From Siphonodentalium dalli (Eukaryota > Mollusca > Scaphopoda > Gadilida > Siphonodentaliidae): 64,000 bases of DNA. Positions 27,801 through 42,800 of the stretch are shown one piece after another. Both the position numbers and the translations under genes were made by a program. How positions within the stretch are numbered: position 1 is the first letter of the stretch; each line of letters begins with the position of its first letter. The notes under the pieces were generated by a model that did no database searches, had not been told where the DNA came from, and worked only from the letters and a program-made list of their open reading frames with translations. The stretch covers positions 76,164,705-76,228,704 of the forward strand of contig CP136067.1 of NCBI GenBank assembly GCA_032622095.1, in the 5' to 3' direction.

Positions 27801-30800
27801 GTTGATTACACCATGAAGGTACTCAAAAGTGTGACGGACGGACGGACGAACGGATGGACGGACGGAGCCCGTTTCTATAGTCCCCCATAAATAAATTTTT
27901 CGGGGGACAAATATAATTTTTAGGTACATGAAACCCTCCAGTAAGAGTATGACTCAAAGACAACACAAAAGTTCATAAGAAGGATATACCAGTCTGTAAC
28001 AACATCAGTGGAATTAACACCGACAGAAAAAATGGCAAAAGGACACCAGAAAATTTCCATTTCGATGTAAAAAAGATATATCTGTCTGTACCGAGAAAGC
28101 AACAAATACCTGTGTCTCACTCAAGTGAGGGTGGCAACTGTCTATTTATCAACTAACTTAAAAACAGACTTGTCTCAGGTTATAATACACACTTAGTAAT
28201 GCAGATGAGTTACTTTATATGACATAACATGGGAAGAACAATGAAAAGAGTTGCACCGATTTCTTAAGAACTATCCATTCCAAATCTGGGCCAATTCGCT
28301 GCTGATAGCATACACACCTGCTGCCGCCATATGTTCGCTTGTTCTGATTGGCTGAAACCCAACAAATGGCACTTGCATGGACAAAACAAGACCGACTATA
28401 TAGAATGTTGTATATGCTGAAAAAGAAAAGAGATAAATACAAATGATAGGACAGTATTTCACATAAAACTCACTCCACAATTATTATGGAAAATTAGTAA
28501 AATTTGTTGTCACCAAATGTATAAATGGCTTTTTGGCATATACAAAGAAATCAAAGCAAAATAATTTTCCAAATGAATGCTCAATTTAATTTCCATTAAA
28601 GAGTTTCATTAAAGGATTTGGCCACCAAAATATACACTATTTTATTCATGGCCAACCAATTGTATGCATCATGAACTGCCGTTTCGTCCCCATAAACTGT
28701 CAACTGGTGTAAGGTTGTTTCAAACATTGCCGAAGATTTATGATGTAAGCAGTATAGAGACATGAGTGAACAGGTGATTAAACCATTGACAACACATCAC
28801 AATAGAACACATGACAGCTGTAGATAGTGACTAATTAATTTTCAGAGGTTACAAGATGATGTTAGTGTACAGTATAAATGCCAACACTTGCGTCTTTACG
28901 GACTTGTCGCCTTTAAATGGACAACTTGAAATCAAAATATGGGCGATGTATTGATGACAAGTTATTATTGATAATCAACACATACCATGTTGGCTTTTGT
29001 TTTAAAGGCCTACATTTTTATAATTTTGACTGCCAACTATTGCAGTGTCAAATAGGCCGATTTCTCATATGAAGGCCACACACCAAGTTCAATCAAATTC
29101 TGTGGAATATTATTAAGTTATCATCCAGACTACAAACGTCTCAAAAGTCTGGATGCCCCGATGGATGGACATTTGTATAGTATCCTAAAAACACATTTGA
29201 GCTACAATAAATTAAACAATATTTTACGGACAAAAATCAGAAGTACTCTTTGGGCGAAAAATATACTTCATGTAGGAAAATGTATGATCTTCCATATTTT
29301 TGTATATCTTATATTTCATGTCTTTATCAATCTATTTTGATCCCATGAAAGTGACAAAAGCAAGCTTCATTAGATGTTATTTGTGTCTAACCATAGAAGC
29401 TAATAATCTATCGATAATTCATGGTTTAGATGTTTCTAATCACTCACCTACGTAAATTCTCTTTGAATATCTTCCCATTAATAATAATACAAATACATGT
29501 AGAGGAACCAGATTTGTTATGAATACATATCCTCCCCAAGCTGAAACCTGAAAGAATACATTAAACTTACTTTAATCATGGTCCCAATCCCAATAAGACA
29601 GCATATATAACTCAGGTTACTAGCAGATTGGCTAATTTCTCACACTAAAATTTGTTAGAATCCATATATGCATGTCGTAAAAATTAACAGTCATAAAAGT
29701 GACTGCTCACTGTTGGAAGTCTTGAGTAGGGACAGGAAATTGAAGATATGTTTAACTGTGGCCGAAGATGAACTTCATATTTTCCGAACTGATCAATAAA
29801 AAAAACATACATGTTTTAAAGGGATGTGTCACTTGCACATGAAACTTGAAAATGATTGACTCAATATTAAAAGCATTTTATTTGTAACTCATACGTAACC
29901 CAAGTTATTGTTATATTATTCATATATATCATGCATAGGTAGGCTTACAGATAAATTAGATGTACTGGCATGACACTATGATGAATGTAAAAGCTCCAAA
30001 ACCTTTTTAAAATAATTATATAAATGGTGTGAACCTATAATTAGGGTACGAAAATAATAAAGGAAAACAGGCAGGACATGGTACCTCTTGTTGTGGACTC
30101 AAGTGTTCCCACCTTACTAAACCTATACATGTTTCAAAACAATAAAAATTATGTGAGTTAACACGCAGGATACAATGTGTAATACAGGAATTTTTTAAGC
30201 CAATAAACAAATCAGTACCAAAATATTCATAGATAAGAGGGTGTGTCATAACTCCAGGAGTGAACAATAATTGATAAAAAATATTTGAGTTATCCCGTCA
30301 GATGACATACACATGTCAGACCACCCGATTGAAAACAAACCTGATAGACAAATGGACTGACAGCAATGAGCATTTGTCCAGATAGAAAATAGCATAGTTG
30401 ATTTAGGTGTCAACATTATCATGGAGCACATCAAAAATGGACACATTTCTCCAGCTGAAGTGATTTCTATCACTTTTAAGCCAATATTACCATATCTTGG
30501 CAAGATATGGATTTCCAGTTATATTTTAATCCACAGATCTATGACAAAGCAGTGGTTTGAAGATTATAAATTGGCACAATGAAGGTTATTTATTGTCTAA
30601 TAGTTTAACAGTATTTATTCCTAGTGAAGATGTTTTTTTAACCGTTTTGTTTTCGTGAAATATATAATATATGCACTATAGTCCAGCAAACAAACACACA
30701 CAGGAATTCAGTATGTATTATAAATAGCAGGATGCATTATCAGACACTCACCATGTAAAAGTATGATAGAGAAGACAGTATGGCCCAATATACAGCTCCC

Positions 30801-33800
30801 GTTTTTATGGATTTTATCTGAAATTTGGAATAATAGATAATTAGTAAGAATTTTCTTTGTGTATTGGAGGGACATTTTGCTGTACTTAATATTTGTGTAA
30901 ATGGTTCATCTAACTAGACTGTTAATGCCCAATGGATACTAGATTGCATAGGAATCCTACATGCATTCCAATGGACAATTTTACGGTGCTAAAGTGACTA
31001 TTATGAGTTCCCATGTGTAGTGAGATATTATTGATTGGGTTTTCATTGCCTCATGAAAAATTACCTTTTATGTAAGTACTGCAGGAAAAACATGGTTGGA
31101 TTGCAGAATTTGGTGATTGGACGATAGCATTTGTAGACCCTAAATAGTGGTAACTGATTTTGCTATGAGCGGTAAATCTCCACACATGCGTGACCTCAAT
31201 CTCTGCAAGTCAATCTTTGTCAAAGGACAGATTAAAAAAAGTACTGTCTCTGGTTGCCTGTTCAATTAATCTAAACTATCACTGAACATAATTATGCCCC
31301 ACAATTGGCACAAACAAAGTTTGGTATGGATATAGAAATGACTTCCACCCGTCTGTGTGTCCACCCAGCCGTCAGACCATCTGTAACAACTTTTGCGCTC
31401 TCTATCTCAAGTCAGCATGGCCCGGATTTTAATTATCTATAAAGTGCACAGTTGTGACCCCAGTGTGGAAAGTATCATTGCCAAATATTATTTTCCGTGT
31501 CTTCATAAAAGTTTACTTTTGTTATATCTGGGTTCTTTTTCACACAAGTAATGCATCTTCTGCTGCTTATGGGTTTGACTTTCGCGAGTATTGTCTTATT
31601 AGCTTCAAGTGGGCATATTTCATCTCGCTCCCCATTTTCCTGACAATATATTGCTTAAGAATACCATTCTTCTTGATCAGATATTGGTTCAGTTCTTTTC
31701 TACCCCTTGGTCAGTGATTGCTATCGTCCGGTCTCCGAATTCAATGTCACTTTAAAATTTTGCTACAATCTGACCATTTTTTTATACAATACCCCTGAAG
31801 AAGTTAATTTTTAATGCCGATATGAATAGCAAGTTGGCTGTATGTCATTACCAATCATATGGGAAGATATTTGTCGACATTACAGAATGCTTAGCCATAA
31901 ACAAACATTGATTTAATTTAAACGAGTTATATGGTGGAAACCTTTGAGAATCGCGTTTTCTAAGTAAATTTATCCATCATAATGTATGTACAATTCTTTT
32001 CTGATGTTACATGTGCTGGGTCATTATGCTGTCAGTTAACTGGACTGTAGGCACAAATACTAAGCCAAAAATATCCCTTCCAAGACGAAAAGAAATAGCA
32101 TTCTTCCCACAATTTTTTTTATAAGCGGCTTATGATAGGATGACAACTATTTACCCAACGTTTTTTCATGGCCGATTTTGACTTCACTTAGTGTCAAGAA
32201 TACTGAGACATTCACATAATGACCAATGGTAGATTTCTATACCTATTATTCATTATCCAAATATAATGACGGTTGTCAGTGGTGATGTTCTGTGTAAAAA
32301 AAAATTTAAAAAGAGGATTGTATGTTTCCGCTAACATAGTGAAAATATTAGGGTAGGTAGGTAGGGAAATTTTCTTTTTTTCAATTTTTTTGTGGATATT
32401 TTTTATCCAGCTGCAAAAATACAGAACTACCTCGACCGAAGTGACATAAAATGCCAACTCGTGTTGTGGGGAAAGTATTACTTGAACAACACAGTGGAAA
32501 TATACATTAACATTGAATAAAAGATCAAACTTGCTTTATGCTTAAGTGTGTGATTTGTTGTTCAGACTGCATTTTGGCTATATTACTTGGTACGAAATTG
32601 ATGTCACTAACGTTTTAGGAGAATTTTACCCATAATACCACCATTATACCGGTACTTGTATTGTGACGAGTACATCCCATTGTCTGGTGGTAGCCAGTAA
32701 ATGAACACCCAACCTTGCATGCCTGGTTTTTATATATATATACACAGATATACACCCACCATGTCTGTTAGTGTTCCTATGTTCCATAAGTCCCAAACAA
32801 GGTATAAAGCAGTCCTAGGAAATCTCTCAGGAAATTAAAATCGTAAAAAATCATGCCCATCAATCCACAACCCATCACACACCTTGAGTTTTAACTTTTG
32901 AGGTCCAGCTATCACTCCATGGTCACTTTACACAGGTATATTTTAGAAACCATGTGTTTTGCACACTAATGAACATCAATATTTATGATCATTGGTAAAA
33001 ACTAAAAAAAAAACTTTCGACTTTTTCTCAAAATATCAATAAAAAGTTTAGGGTCGGCCGTTATTTTTAGGGTCGGTCGATGTGCGGAAACATAGTATCT
33101 TCTTTTTTTTGGCCTTATAACAAAGTGGATGAGTTGCAGAAATAATTGTTTGCACTCACAACTTGAGTTTGAATGTCCTTGTACGAGACAAACATTTGTA
33201 TAAACCTACAATTTATTTATGAATCTGCAGACAAAGCTTATAGTTATAAGAATTGAGCTTCGTGTACAGTTAGGATTTGGGATAACAGTCTCATAATGAA
33301 AAAAGTAAACCATCATCATTGCTCAATGACCACGCGAAGTTGTAGCGTGCCTGGGATGGTTGAAAAGATCGAAAGATCTTCTCCTTCACCCCACTATTTT
33401 TTTTTTAAAGATAGGCCAGATATTCTTTATTTTACTTACCCAGAGATAATATGTGAACATGAGAGCAAATATCGCAATGCCTTCATTATCATAACTACCG
33501 GCAACAGATCTGCTGATGTAACCAGGAGCTGAAAATACAGAAAAGTTATCTTAATGATAGTGCTACCACGTTCCTGCACCTAAAAATATTAAAAATCGTA
33601 TCAATAATTTTAATGACTCGGGTTAAAACATCCCACATGAGGTAGCCATTTCTAAATTTCAAAAATCTGCCTGATGTAAAATTAACCATACAATATGAGA
33701 GTGAAATTCTATACCTGTCAGCTGTATCACCAGTCCATCACACTCATTTCCCTCGCCGATAATGCCGTTCTGAGATATACATGTAGTCAAAAATACTTTA

Positions 33801-36800
33801 TCATCATACTCCCAAGGATGTTAGGGGGTTAAACTGAACATTACTTTCGAAAGCACATCAACTGAGCATTAATATATCACAGCGTAACCAACCAAAATAC
33901 AAAGTAATTTTGGTGTGCCATCAAAGTAACACATACAACAATGTAAATGCGCTTTGTCATGTTAACACTAATGAACCTCTGACTGCTCTCACACCTGTTG
34001 AAGTCATCGCAACTATAACATACATCTTCTCATTCTAACCCCCTATTTATTTTTTAATGATAGGCTGGTAAGGAAGTCGGTAGCCGAGAGGTAGCGTACT
34101 GGTCTCTCGTGCTAGCGGACCAGGGATCGCAACCTGGTCAGGGTATTGACAGAAATCAGAACTCAGTCAGATACATGTACCAAGTTTGTCAGGTTGAAAA
34201 GTCTCATTCGAGATTACTAAATACAGACCCGAATGCAAAATGCTGACTCCCTCCATTACATTTGTCCAGGCATGTTGTCGTGGGTGCAGTACGCTGTCCG
34301 ATTGGGTGTGGACATTAACTCTTTCAACCCGGCAGCCCGCTAAAGCGGGCACAACATAATTTACATTCATCCCGGCAGCCCGCTTTAGCGGGCAGAGCGC
34401 AATTATCGGAAATAATACAATATTTCCAGAGATTTACAAATGATTTTATTGGTTAGCGACTTGTATATCCTTTGGGTGATATTCGGTATCAATACTAATT
34501 TATTGGAGCGCACGATTACCTAGCATGTACGCCATTGAGAGAATTTCCGGGCCTAAATATAGACAGCACCTGTATGACGTCACGATTACTATTTTGGGGT
34601 TTCCTAAAAATCAATGACGCAATATACTGCCAACAGGTGTGGTGTTTTTAGTCACATTTGATTTTGGTTTATTGTTTATCACAAAAACATACCGATAAGA
34701 TTATTGTTATTACGTTTATGAAATAAAGAAGATAATGCTGACCTATCTAACAATGTTTTATTTGTGGTATCCGTCTAATGTCTCCTATTTTCGACGCAAT
34801 GTTACAGAAATCACTGTGCCGCACAACTGGCGCGACTTTTATAATAGCTGCACGTGCATATTATAAACATGACATCGACATTCATAATCATTTTGGGAAT
34901 CTGATCAGGACATTGGCAGTTGTTTTATTTGGAATGTTACTCATAATTCCTCAACTTACTGACAAGTAAATCTCTGGGAGTCTAAAATTGCTAAATGTGG
35001 GAGTAATGTCTGTTTCGGTCAAATGGCATCTCTTACGCGTACTAGCTAGGTTAGTACTGGTCTGCTCTTTGCCTTTGATAAAGCAATTATGTTCAATGAA
35101 CCGATTGGTAAAACATTCAGGGTGTCATCACAACCACGTTTATACACCACACTTGCAAAGAATGACACATACATGTACAATTTATGTATTTGTGGAAAAC
35201 ATTGATATGCGAAGTGGATATCCCAGATACAGGTGATACGTGCCACTTAGCATATATTGGGGTTCAATGTCCCTTCTCAGTTCTCACCTGCACACGCCTG
35301 ATATATCATTTAGATGTGAAACCACAACTGGTATATAACATAAAATGAAGGTCACTTGTTAACGATCATAAAACACGCAGTTTGCCATACCCGACATCAC
35401 TCTAAAGGTTGCAGCAAAACATCAGGGACACATAATTTTACTTAGGCAAGCTAATAATCTGGGATAGTTCTGGGACATCTATATCTGTATATTCAGGGAT
35501 GAAAGAGTTAATGGCTGACCCGTGTACATGCCTCGGTGTGTGCACATTAAAGAACGCTACAGGATTCACCACAGTGTAATAAAGTTACTCGGCCATGGTA
35601 GCCAGTGCATCTATAACTGAAAGGTTCCTGCACTGAAATATCTATTAATACAGACAAATCAGGAACAAATGCAAAAATGTGCCAATTCATCATTAATTTG
35701 GATAACATGAAAAATACAGCATCCGCAGAAATAGGTTGAACCACACAGATGCTAGAATTTAGAAGTGGGTATGCGTTCCAGCTCAATTGACATTGGTCTA
35801 TATAGTAGCTTTTGGTTGACACTATGTAGTGGCTTTTGGTTGCTTTCCAAATAGCTCAAGTGCAAGTAAATGGCTACTTTTGAGTGACAAAACCCATTTT
35901 TCTCCCTATTGCAAAAACCATGGCCAACCGTCAGGTTTTGTGTCTCCCAAAAGGACTCATTTATTCCCCCTAGCGAAAACCCTGCTTCATGACAATTTTG
36001 GATTATAATTAAGAGTTATTTGCATTTTTGTGATCCAGATGAATCGGACAGGGTAAGAGTTTTTGACTGACCCTAGAAAAATGATGGGCAATTAATACAA
36101 CATAAAATAAAAGGTTGCTCACCAAACTACCTCCGACGAGGGTGGCAGGTTTGAAGGATTTATGTTAACGGTTGATAAAGGAGGATAAATGGCAATAAAT
36201 CAGACATAAATCTAAATAAGCATATTCACTCAGGTACCCAAATCTCAATTGATCTCAAAGTCGAGGAAGGGTCATTCCGTCATCGTGATAACTCATGCAT
36301 ATTTCCAATGTGTGCCCAAAGTCCATGAGTTTCAGATCCCTATACTACAAACTGAAGGAGCAGTTGATTACACCAATATGATACAAAGTGCATATTCACT
36401 AATTATGTAGCACATCTTCAATGTGTCAGTAACAATGTTAAGGCACCCAAGTGCATATTCACTCAAAAGTCCAGAAAGGGTCAATAAGTTTAACATAAAA
36501 AACATAAAACATCTTCAGTCCACACAATACCTGTCACACATCTTCACTGTGTCGGTAAAATGTCCTGAAGTTTTAGGTAAATAGGATACGAACTGTAGGA
36601 GTTGATTTAACAGTTAAGGCACCCAAGTGCATATTCACTAAAAATTTTGAGAAAGGGTCAATAACTCAAATATAACAAGCAGTAGCAGACGACTGTATCC
36701 CCCGCCGAATTGTGCAGTTGGGGAAGTGCATTCTCAATGTTTGCGTTCTCAGTATGTGCTAAACAAGAGGTGGGATTTTGTCAAAAAACCTGGCTTGCGA

Positions 36801-39800
36801 ACTCATTTCAGGACTGACATTTGTGGAAATTAGCCATGTGACGTCGTCCATTTGCACCAAAAATAATAAACAAAGTCCAATAACTCTGCTGAAAATATCC
36901 GGCCGGACCTGGTTTGCGAACTCGTTCTAGATACTGGTCATGTGAACTCATATACCAAAAATCTTTAAAATCCGTTGAGATTTGTGGAAATGAGCCCTGT
37001 GAAGTCGTCTATTTGCTATTTGGTAAATTCGACAAAAATAATAAACAAAGTCCAATAACTCCGGTAAAAATAACCGGCCGGACCTGGCTCGCGAACTCAT
37101 TCTAGGTAATGGTCAGGTGAACTCATATACCACAAATCTTTGAAATCCGTTGACATTTGTTCAAGTTATGACTCCTACAAATTCTGGACGGACGGATGGA
37201 CAATACCATTTCAATGTGTCAGTAACAATGTACTGAAGTTTTAGGTAAATAGGTTTCAAACTGCAGGAGGACTTGATCTCACAGTTAAGATACAGATGGA
37301 TGCCATGATGGATGGAAGAACAGATGGACAAAGATCATTCCTACAGTCCAAGAACTTTGAAAAAGTTGGGGGACAAAAAATAAACAGATGCACAAATAAA
37401 CAAAATGCAAGTGTCAATGACACTGTAGCTCAACTTGGAAAGGGAATAATTTAATGTATTACAGTCAATGGAGCGATTAGGAATGTGGAAAGTTGAATGT
37501 CTAATACTAGTTTATAGACATGAAGAGAAAAGTAAAATCCAAGATGGCTGCTGGCAGCCATGTTTTCGGCCGAATGACCCCAAAATGATTGTATCCCATC
37601 TACATGTCATCGTTAACATCCATGACAAATTTTATGACGATCAGACTAAAGTTACGACCTGTAGCCTATGCTAAAGAATTTAGTCATACAAAGAGTAAAA
37701 TCCAAGATGGCTGCTGGCGGCCATGTTTTTTGGCCGAATGACACCAAAATGACTCGTTCCCATCTACATGTCATTATTAACATCTATGACAAATTTTATG
37801 ACGATCAGACTAAAGGTACGACCTGTAGCCCATGCTAAAGAATTTAGTCATACAAAGAGTAAAATCCAATATTAACAAATTTCATGATGATCAGACGAAC
37901 AGTACGACCTGTGGCCCATGCTAATGGATTAAATTTTGAAATCCAAGATGGCCACTGGCGGCCATGTTTTTTGTCCGAATGACCCCAAAATGACTCGTTC
38001 CCATTTACATTCCAATTTCAACAGCCATGACAAATTTTATGATGATCAGACTAAATGTACGACCTGTAGCCCGTGCTAAAGGATTTAGTCATACAAAGAG
38101 TAAAATCAAAGAGGCTGCTGGCGGCCATGTTTTTCTGCCGAATGACCCCAAAATTACTCGTTCCCATTTACATTCCAATTTCAACAGCCATGACAAATTT
38201 TATGATGATCAGACTAAAGGTACGACCTGTAGCCCGTGCTAAAGGATTTAGTCATACAAAGAGTAAAATCAAAGATGGCTGCTGGCGGCCATGTTTTTCT
38301 GCCGAATGACCCCAAAATGACTCGTTCCCATCTACATGTCATTATTAACATTCACGACAAATTTTATGATGATCAGACTAAAGGTACAACCTGTAGCCCG
38401 TGCTAAAGGGTTTAGTCATACAAAGAGTAAAATCCAACATGGCTGCTGGCGACCATGTTTTTTGGCCGAATGACCCCAAAATTACTCGTTCCCATCTACA
38501 TGTCACTGTTAACATCCATGACAAATTTCATGATGATCAGACGAACAGTACGACCTGTGGCCCGTGCTAATGGATTAAATTTTGAAATCCAAGATGGCCA
38601 CTGGCGGCCATGTTTATTGGCCGAATGACCCCAAAATTACTCGTTCCCATCTACATTCCAATTTCAACAGCCATGACAAATTTTATGATGATCAGACTAA
38701 AGGTACGGCCTGTAGCCCGTGCTAAAGGATTTAGTCATACAAAGAGTAAAATCCAAGATGGCTGCTGGCGGCCGTGTTTTTTGGCCGAATGACCCCAAAA
38801 TTACTCGTTCCCATCTACATGTCAATATTAACATCCATGACAAATTTGATGATGATCAGACTAAAGGTACGACCTGTAGCCCGTGCTAAAGAATTTAGTC
38901 ATACAAAGAGTAAAATCCAAGAAGGCTGCTGACCGCCATGTTTTTTGGCCGAATGACCCCAAAATTACTCGTTCCCATCTACATGTCAATATTAACATCC
39001 ATGACAAATTTCATGATGATCAGACGAACAGTACGACCTGTGGCCCGTGCTAATGGATTGAATTGTGAAATCCAAGATGGCCGCTGGCGGCCATGTTTTT
39101 TGTCCGAATGACCCCAAAATGACTCGTTCCCATCTACATTCCAATTTCAACAGCCATGACAAATTTTATGATGATCGGACTAAAGGTACGACCTGTAGCC
39201 CGTGCTAAAGGATTTAGTCATACAAAGAGTGAAATCAAAGATGCCTGCTGGCGGCCATGTTTTTTGGCCGAATGACCCCAAAATGACTCGTTCCCATCTA
39301 CATGTCATTATTAACATTCTTGACAAATTTTATGATGATCAGACTAAAAGTACGACCTGTAGCCCGTGCTAAAGAATTTAGTCATACAAAGAGTAAAATC
39401 CAAGATGGCTCCTGGCGGCCATGTTTTTGGGCCGAATGACCCCAAAATTACTCGTTCCCATCTACATGTCAATCAGACAAACAGTACGCCCTGTAGCCCG
39501 TGCTAATGGATTGAATTTTGAAATGCAAGATGGCCACTGGCGGCCATGTTTTTTTACCGAATGACCCCAAAATTAATCATTCTGGTCTAAATGTTGATGT
39601 CAACAGCTATGACAAATTTCATAATGATCCGACCAAAGGTACGACCTGTAGACTGCATTGTTGACGCCTTACGTACACACGTACACACGACAAAGCCATG
39701 GCAATAGCTCAAACTTTACAAAGTAAAGTTGAGCTAACAAATGACTATCCTTGATGCAAGTTGAGCAAATATTGATAAGAGATCAAAAAGATTTAATGCT

Positions 39801-42800
39801 CAGGTAGGGTTGAAACGATTAATCGACTAGTCGTAGACGACGCTGAAATGCCAGACCGTTGACTATTAATTGGACGAATGAAATTGACAACACAATGTCT
39901 TACTTGTCGTTTGAGGTCAAAGACATGATGGCAATGATTGACGCGGCTTTGTAGTTTGTCCGAGACCGCTTTGATACAGACACTGTGTATTATTCCATTG
40001 ATCTCGCACCATCGAAATTATGATGCGACGCTGGGTGAAGGTCGCTTAAGGTGACGTCATTGGTGCTACCGTATATAAATGATACTGACATTAAGAACTG
40101 GCTATCGTTTTCTACAACGTAGCCTATACTATAGGGTGTATTTAGTCGGAACATTAACATTTTATAGTGACACCGCTCGGCACCGGTTTATTGGTGATCA
40201 CGTGACTAAACGAAATAATCTCGAACGCCGATATTAAATTTAAAACCTGTATAAATGATCGTGTATCTAATCATTATCCACCACATGTCTAATGATATAA
40301 TTACATTCAGTGTGTTGGATAAATATCAAGATGTTTACATTATTATTTCCCAAATAAATTGGTGTGTATGCAGGGAAATGCGAAACGCAATAGAACGCCA
40401 TTGCATCAGTCATCAGTGTACGCCATGTACGATGAATTTTCCGTCCAATGTTATGTTTGAAAGTTTTGATATCGGGTACCGACTAGTCGACGCAACGTGA
40501 CTTTTGGGCCTCGACTAGTCGACTCTGAAATTCACTAATCATTTCAACACTATGCTCAGGCAAAGCTAAATCGAGAGAAGGAAGGTCATTCTGATTCTAC
40601 TCTATGCCGATACTCTTTGTTGAGGGAGAATAATAATCTACACCAATGAGTAAGGCCCATCCCAAAATTGCGTCAACATATTTTTAAAAAGGAGAGCTAT
40701 TGTGTCCCCATTCGCCATTAAAAACTTTCAAAATTTTAATTCTATATATGCATTTTGCTGCCAGACTAACAAATTAGCCAATTCCAAAAAACACATTACA
40801 ACTTACAAGATTGCAACAATTTTTAATTTAAGAAATCGCTTTGAACATTGTTGTTATACAATCAATTCTACTTAATTGCATTTACCCGGAATCACGTAAA
40901 ACCGAACCTACAATGTTGTTTACATAATCAGTCTATAGATGCCAGTCTGGTTGTTTGTTTTGTTTATTTGATTCGCTTGTTGTTGCCGTTTATTATTTAT
41001 GCGTAATTTTGTTTGTTTAATAAAGACCCTAATCTATATTAATTTGTGTCAAATTAATGTTATTTGATATTATATCATTATCTAAAACACAGTAATGTTG
41101 AAGAATAAAACTGTTTTACACTGATTTCCTAATATAGTTCTGATAGGTGGTTTGTAGCAATGTCCTGAATGACTGATTAATTCTGACTTATTCAAGTTGA
41201 AGACTTGAAGTACATCCTAATCCCAATCATTGAGTGTGAGAGTTTGCTGACAAATACCCCTGCATGTACACTTTCACACTCTTGGTTTAATTTACAGAAG
41301 AATTACCAAATGTTGGTGCACTTGGCATAAATTGACAATCAAAGTCATATATACATACCTATAGCAATAAAGCATGCAGCAAGAAGACCAGCTCCCGAGT
41401 TCCAAATCTCTTTTGTGAAGAAATATGTGGATATCACAGTGAGACCACTGAAATTAGGAATGACCAATATAATTTCTAGACATTAGCTCATTAATTTTGA
41501 AAATATATAGAAATCTTATAACAAGAAGTACGCTGTCGCGTGGCATTTGCCCCCGATCGTAGCAATTCGAACTAAGCATTGACGCGGAAACCCAAAAACA
41601 AGCGATCCGGAAACCCAAAAACAAGCGAAAATTCAAATTTTCTAAGTTGAAAAAAGTGCCATAACTCTGGCAAAAATCATCAGATCATACCCAAATTCGC
41701 ACTAGACAAGTATTTTCATATAACTGATCCACAAAAATACGGGATTTGCAATCGTACCACCAAAGCTCACGCTATCATCTGGAAACCCAAAAAAACAAGA
41801 GAAAAATTGAATTTTCTAAATAAAAAAAGGGCCATAACTCTGGTGAAAATGGGTGGACGAAACCCGCTCTATACATGTAGCTGTTCCCCCATGCTGCTCT
41901 ATCACCATACCAAATATCAGCCAAATCTGCCCAGCGGTTGCTGAACAATAATGCAAAATGTTTGTACGGACGGACAAAATTGAATTTTCTAAGTAAAAAA
42001 AAGGGCCATAACTCTGGTGAAAATGGGTGGACGAAACCCGCGCTATGCATGTAGCTGTTCCCCCATGCTGCTCTATCACCATACCAAATATCAGCTAAAT
42101 CTGCCCAGCAGTTGCTGAACAATAATGCAAAATGTTTGTACGGACGGACGGACGTAGACGTCGACTATATACCCGCCGACTTCAAGTCGGGGGCATAATA
42201 AATGTGGCCTGCAGGATATGCCAAAGGCTAAATCAGTGATATGACTCCAAGCATTTTTTATTAAACCTCTTTTGACTAACACTTAGAAGCTTGTGCAAAA
42301 TATAACATGCATGAACTAAAAATAGCCACCAGGAAGAATGTATCCTGTTAAGATATAAATTAAACTTTACTAGTTTATATATTATTAAATGATTTTGAAT
42401 GTCAGTAAATTTTGTAGGATTAGTAGCACTATAGAAATGAAAGTGTCAAGAAGTTACCAAGGGCTGATATGTATCGGCCGATATCCAACTAACCAAGTGA
42501 TAACCTTTTTATTAATTAGATCAACTGTATGGCAATAGCATTACTATCCATTCCAATGTAGGTTCATCAGTGTAAGCATAAAATTGAATAGACAGATAGA
42601 ATATAAACAAAATCATAAATTTATATCTTAAATAAAAGATATTGACAAGTTGTTACTTTGTCTATGACCATGCATATTATATGTCAAAGTAGATATTCAC
42701 GATTTCCATTGATATTACAGCGTAAAAACACCAGTTCGAAATGGCACAAAACACTCGACATTACTGTAAGTAAATTTAGAAATTGTCTTTATATTGGACT

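Noticed and set aside
34079-34145. Functional tRNA gene
   Set aside because: A and B boxes are only approximate and no complete cloverleaf can be drawn; treated as SINE-derived.
37400-39735. Regularly spaced repeats as a CRISPR array
   Set aside because: Units are about 160 bp and repeat along their whole length; no short repeats with unique spacers, and the context is an animal intron.
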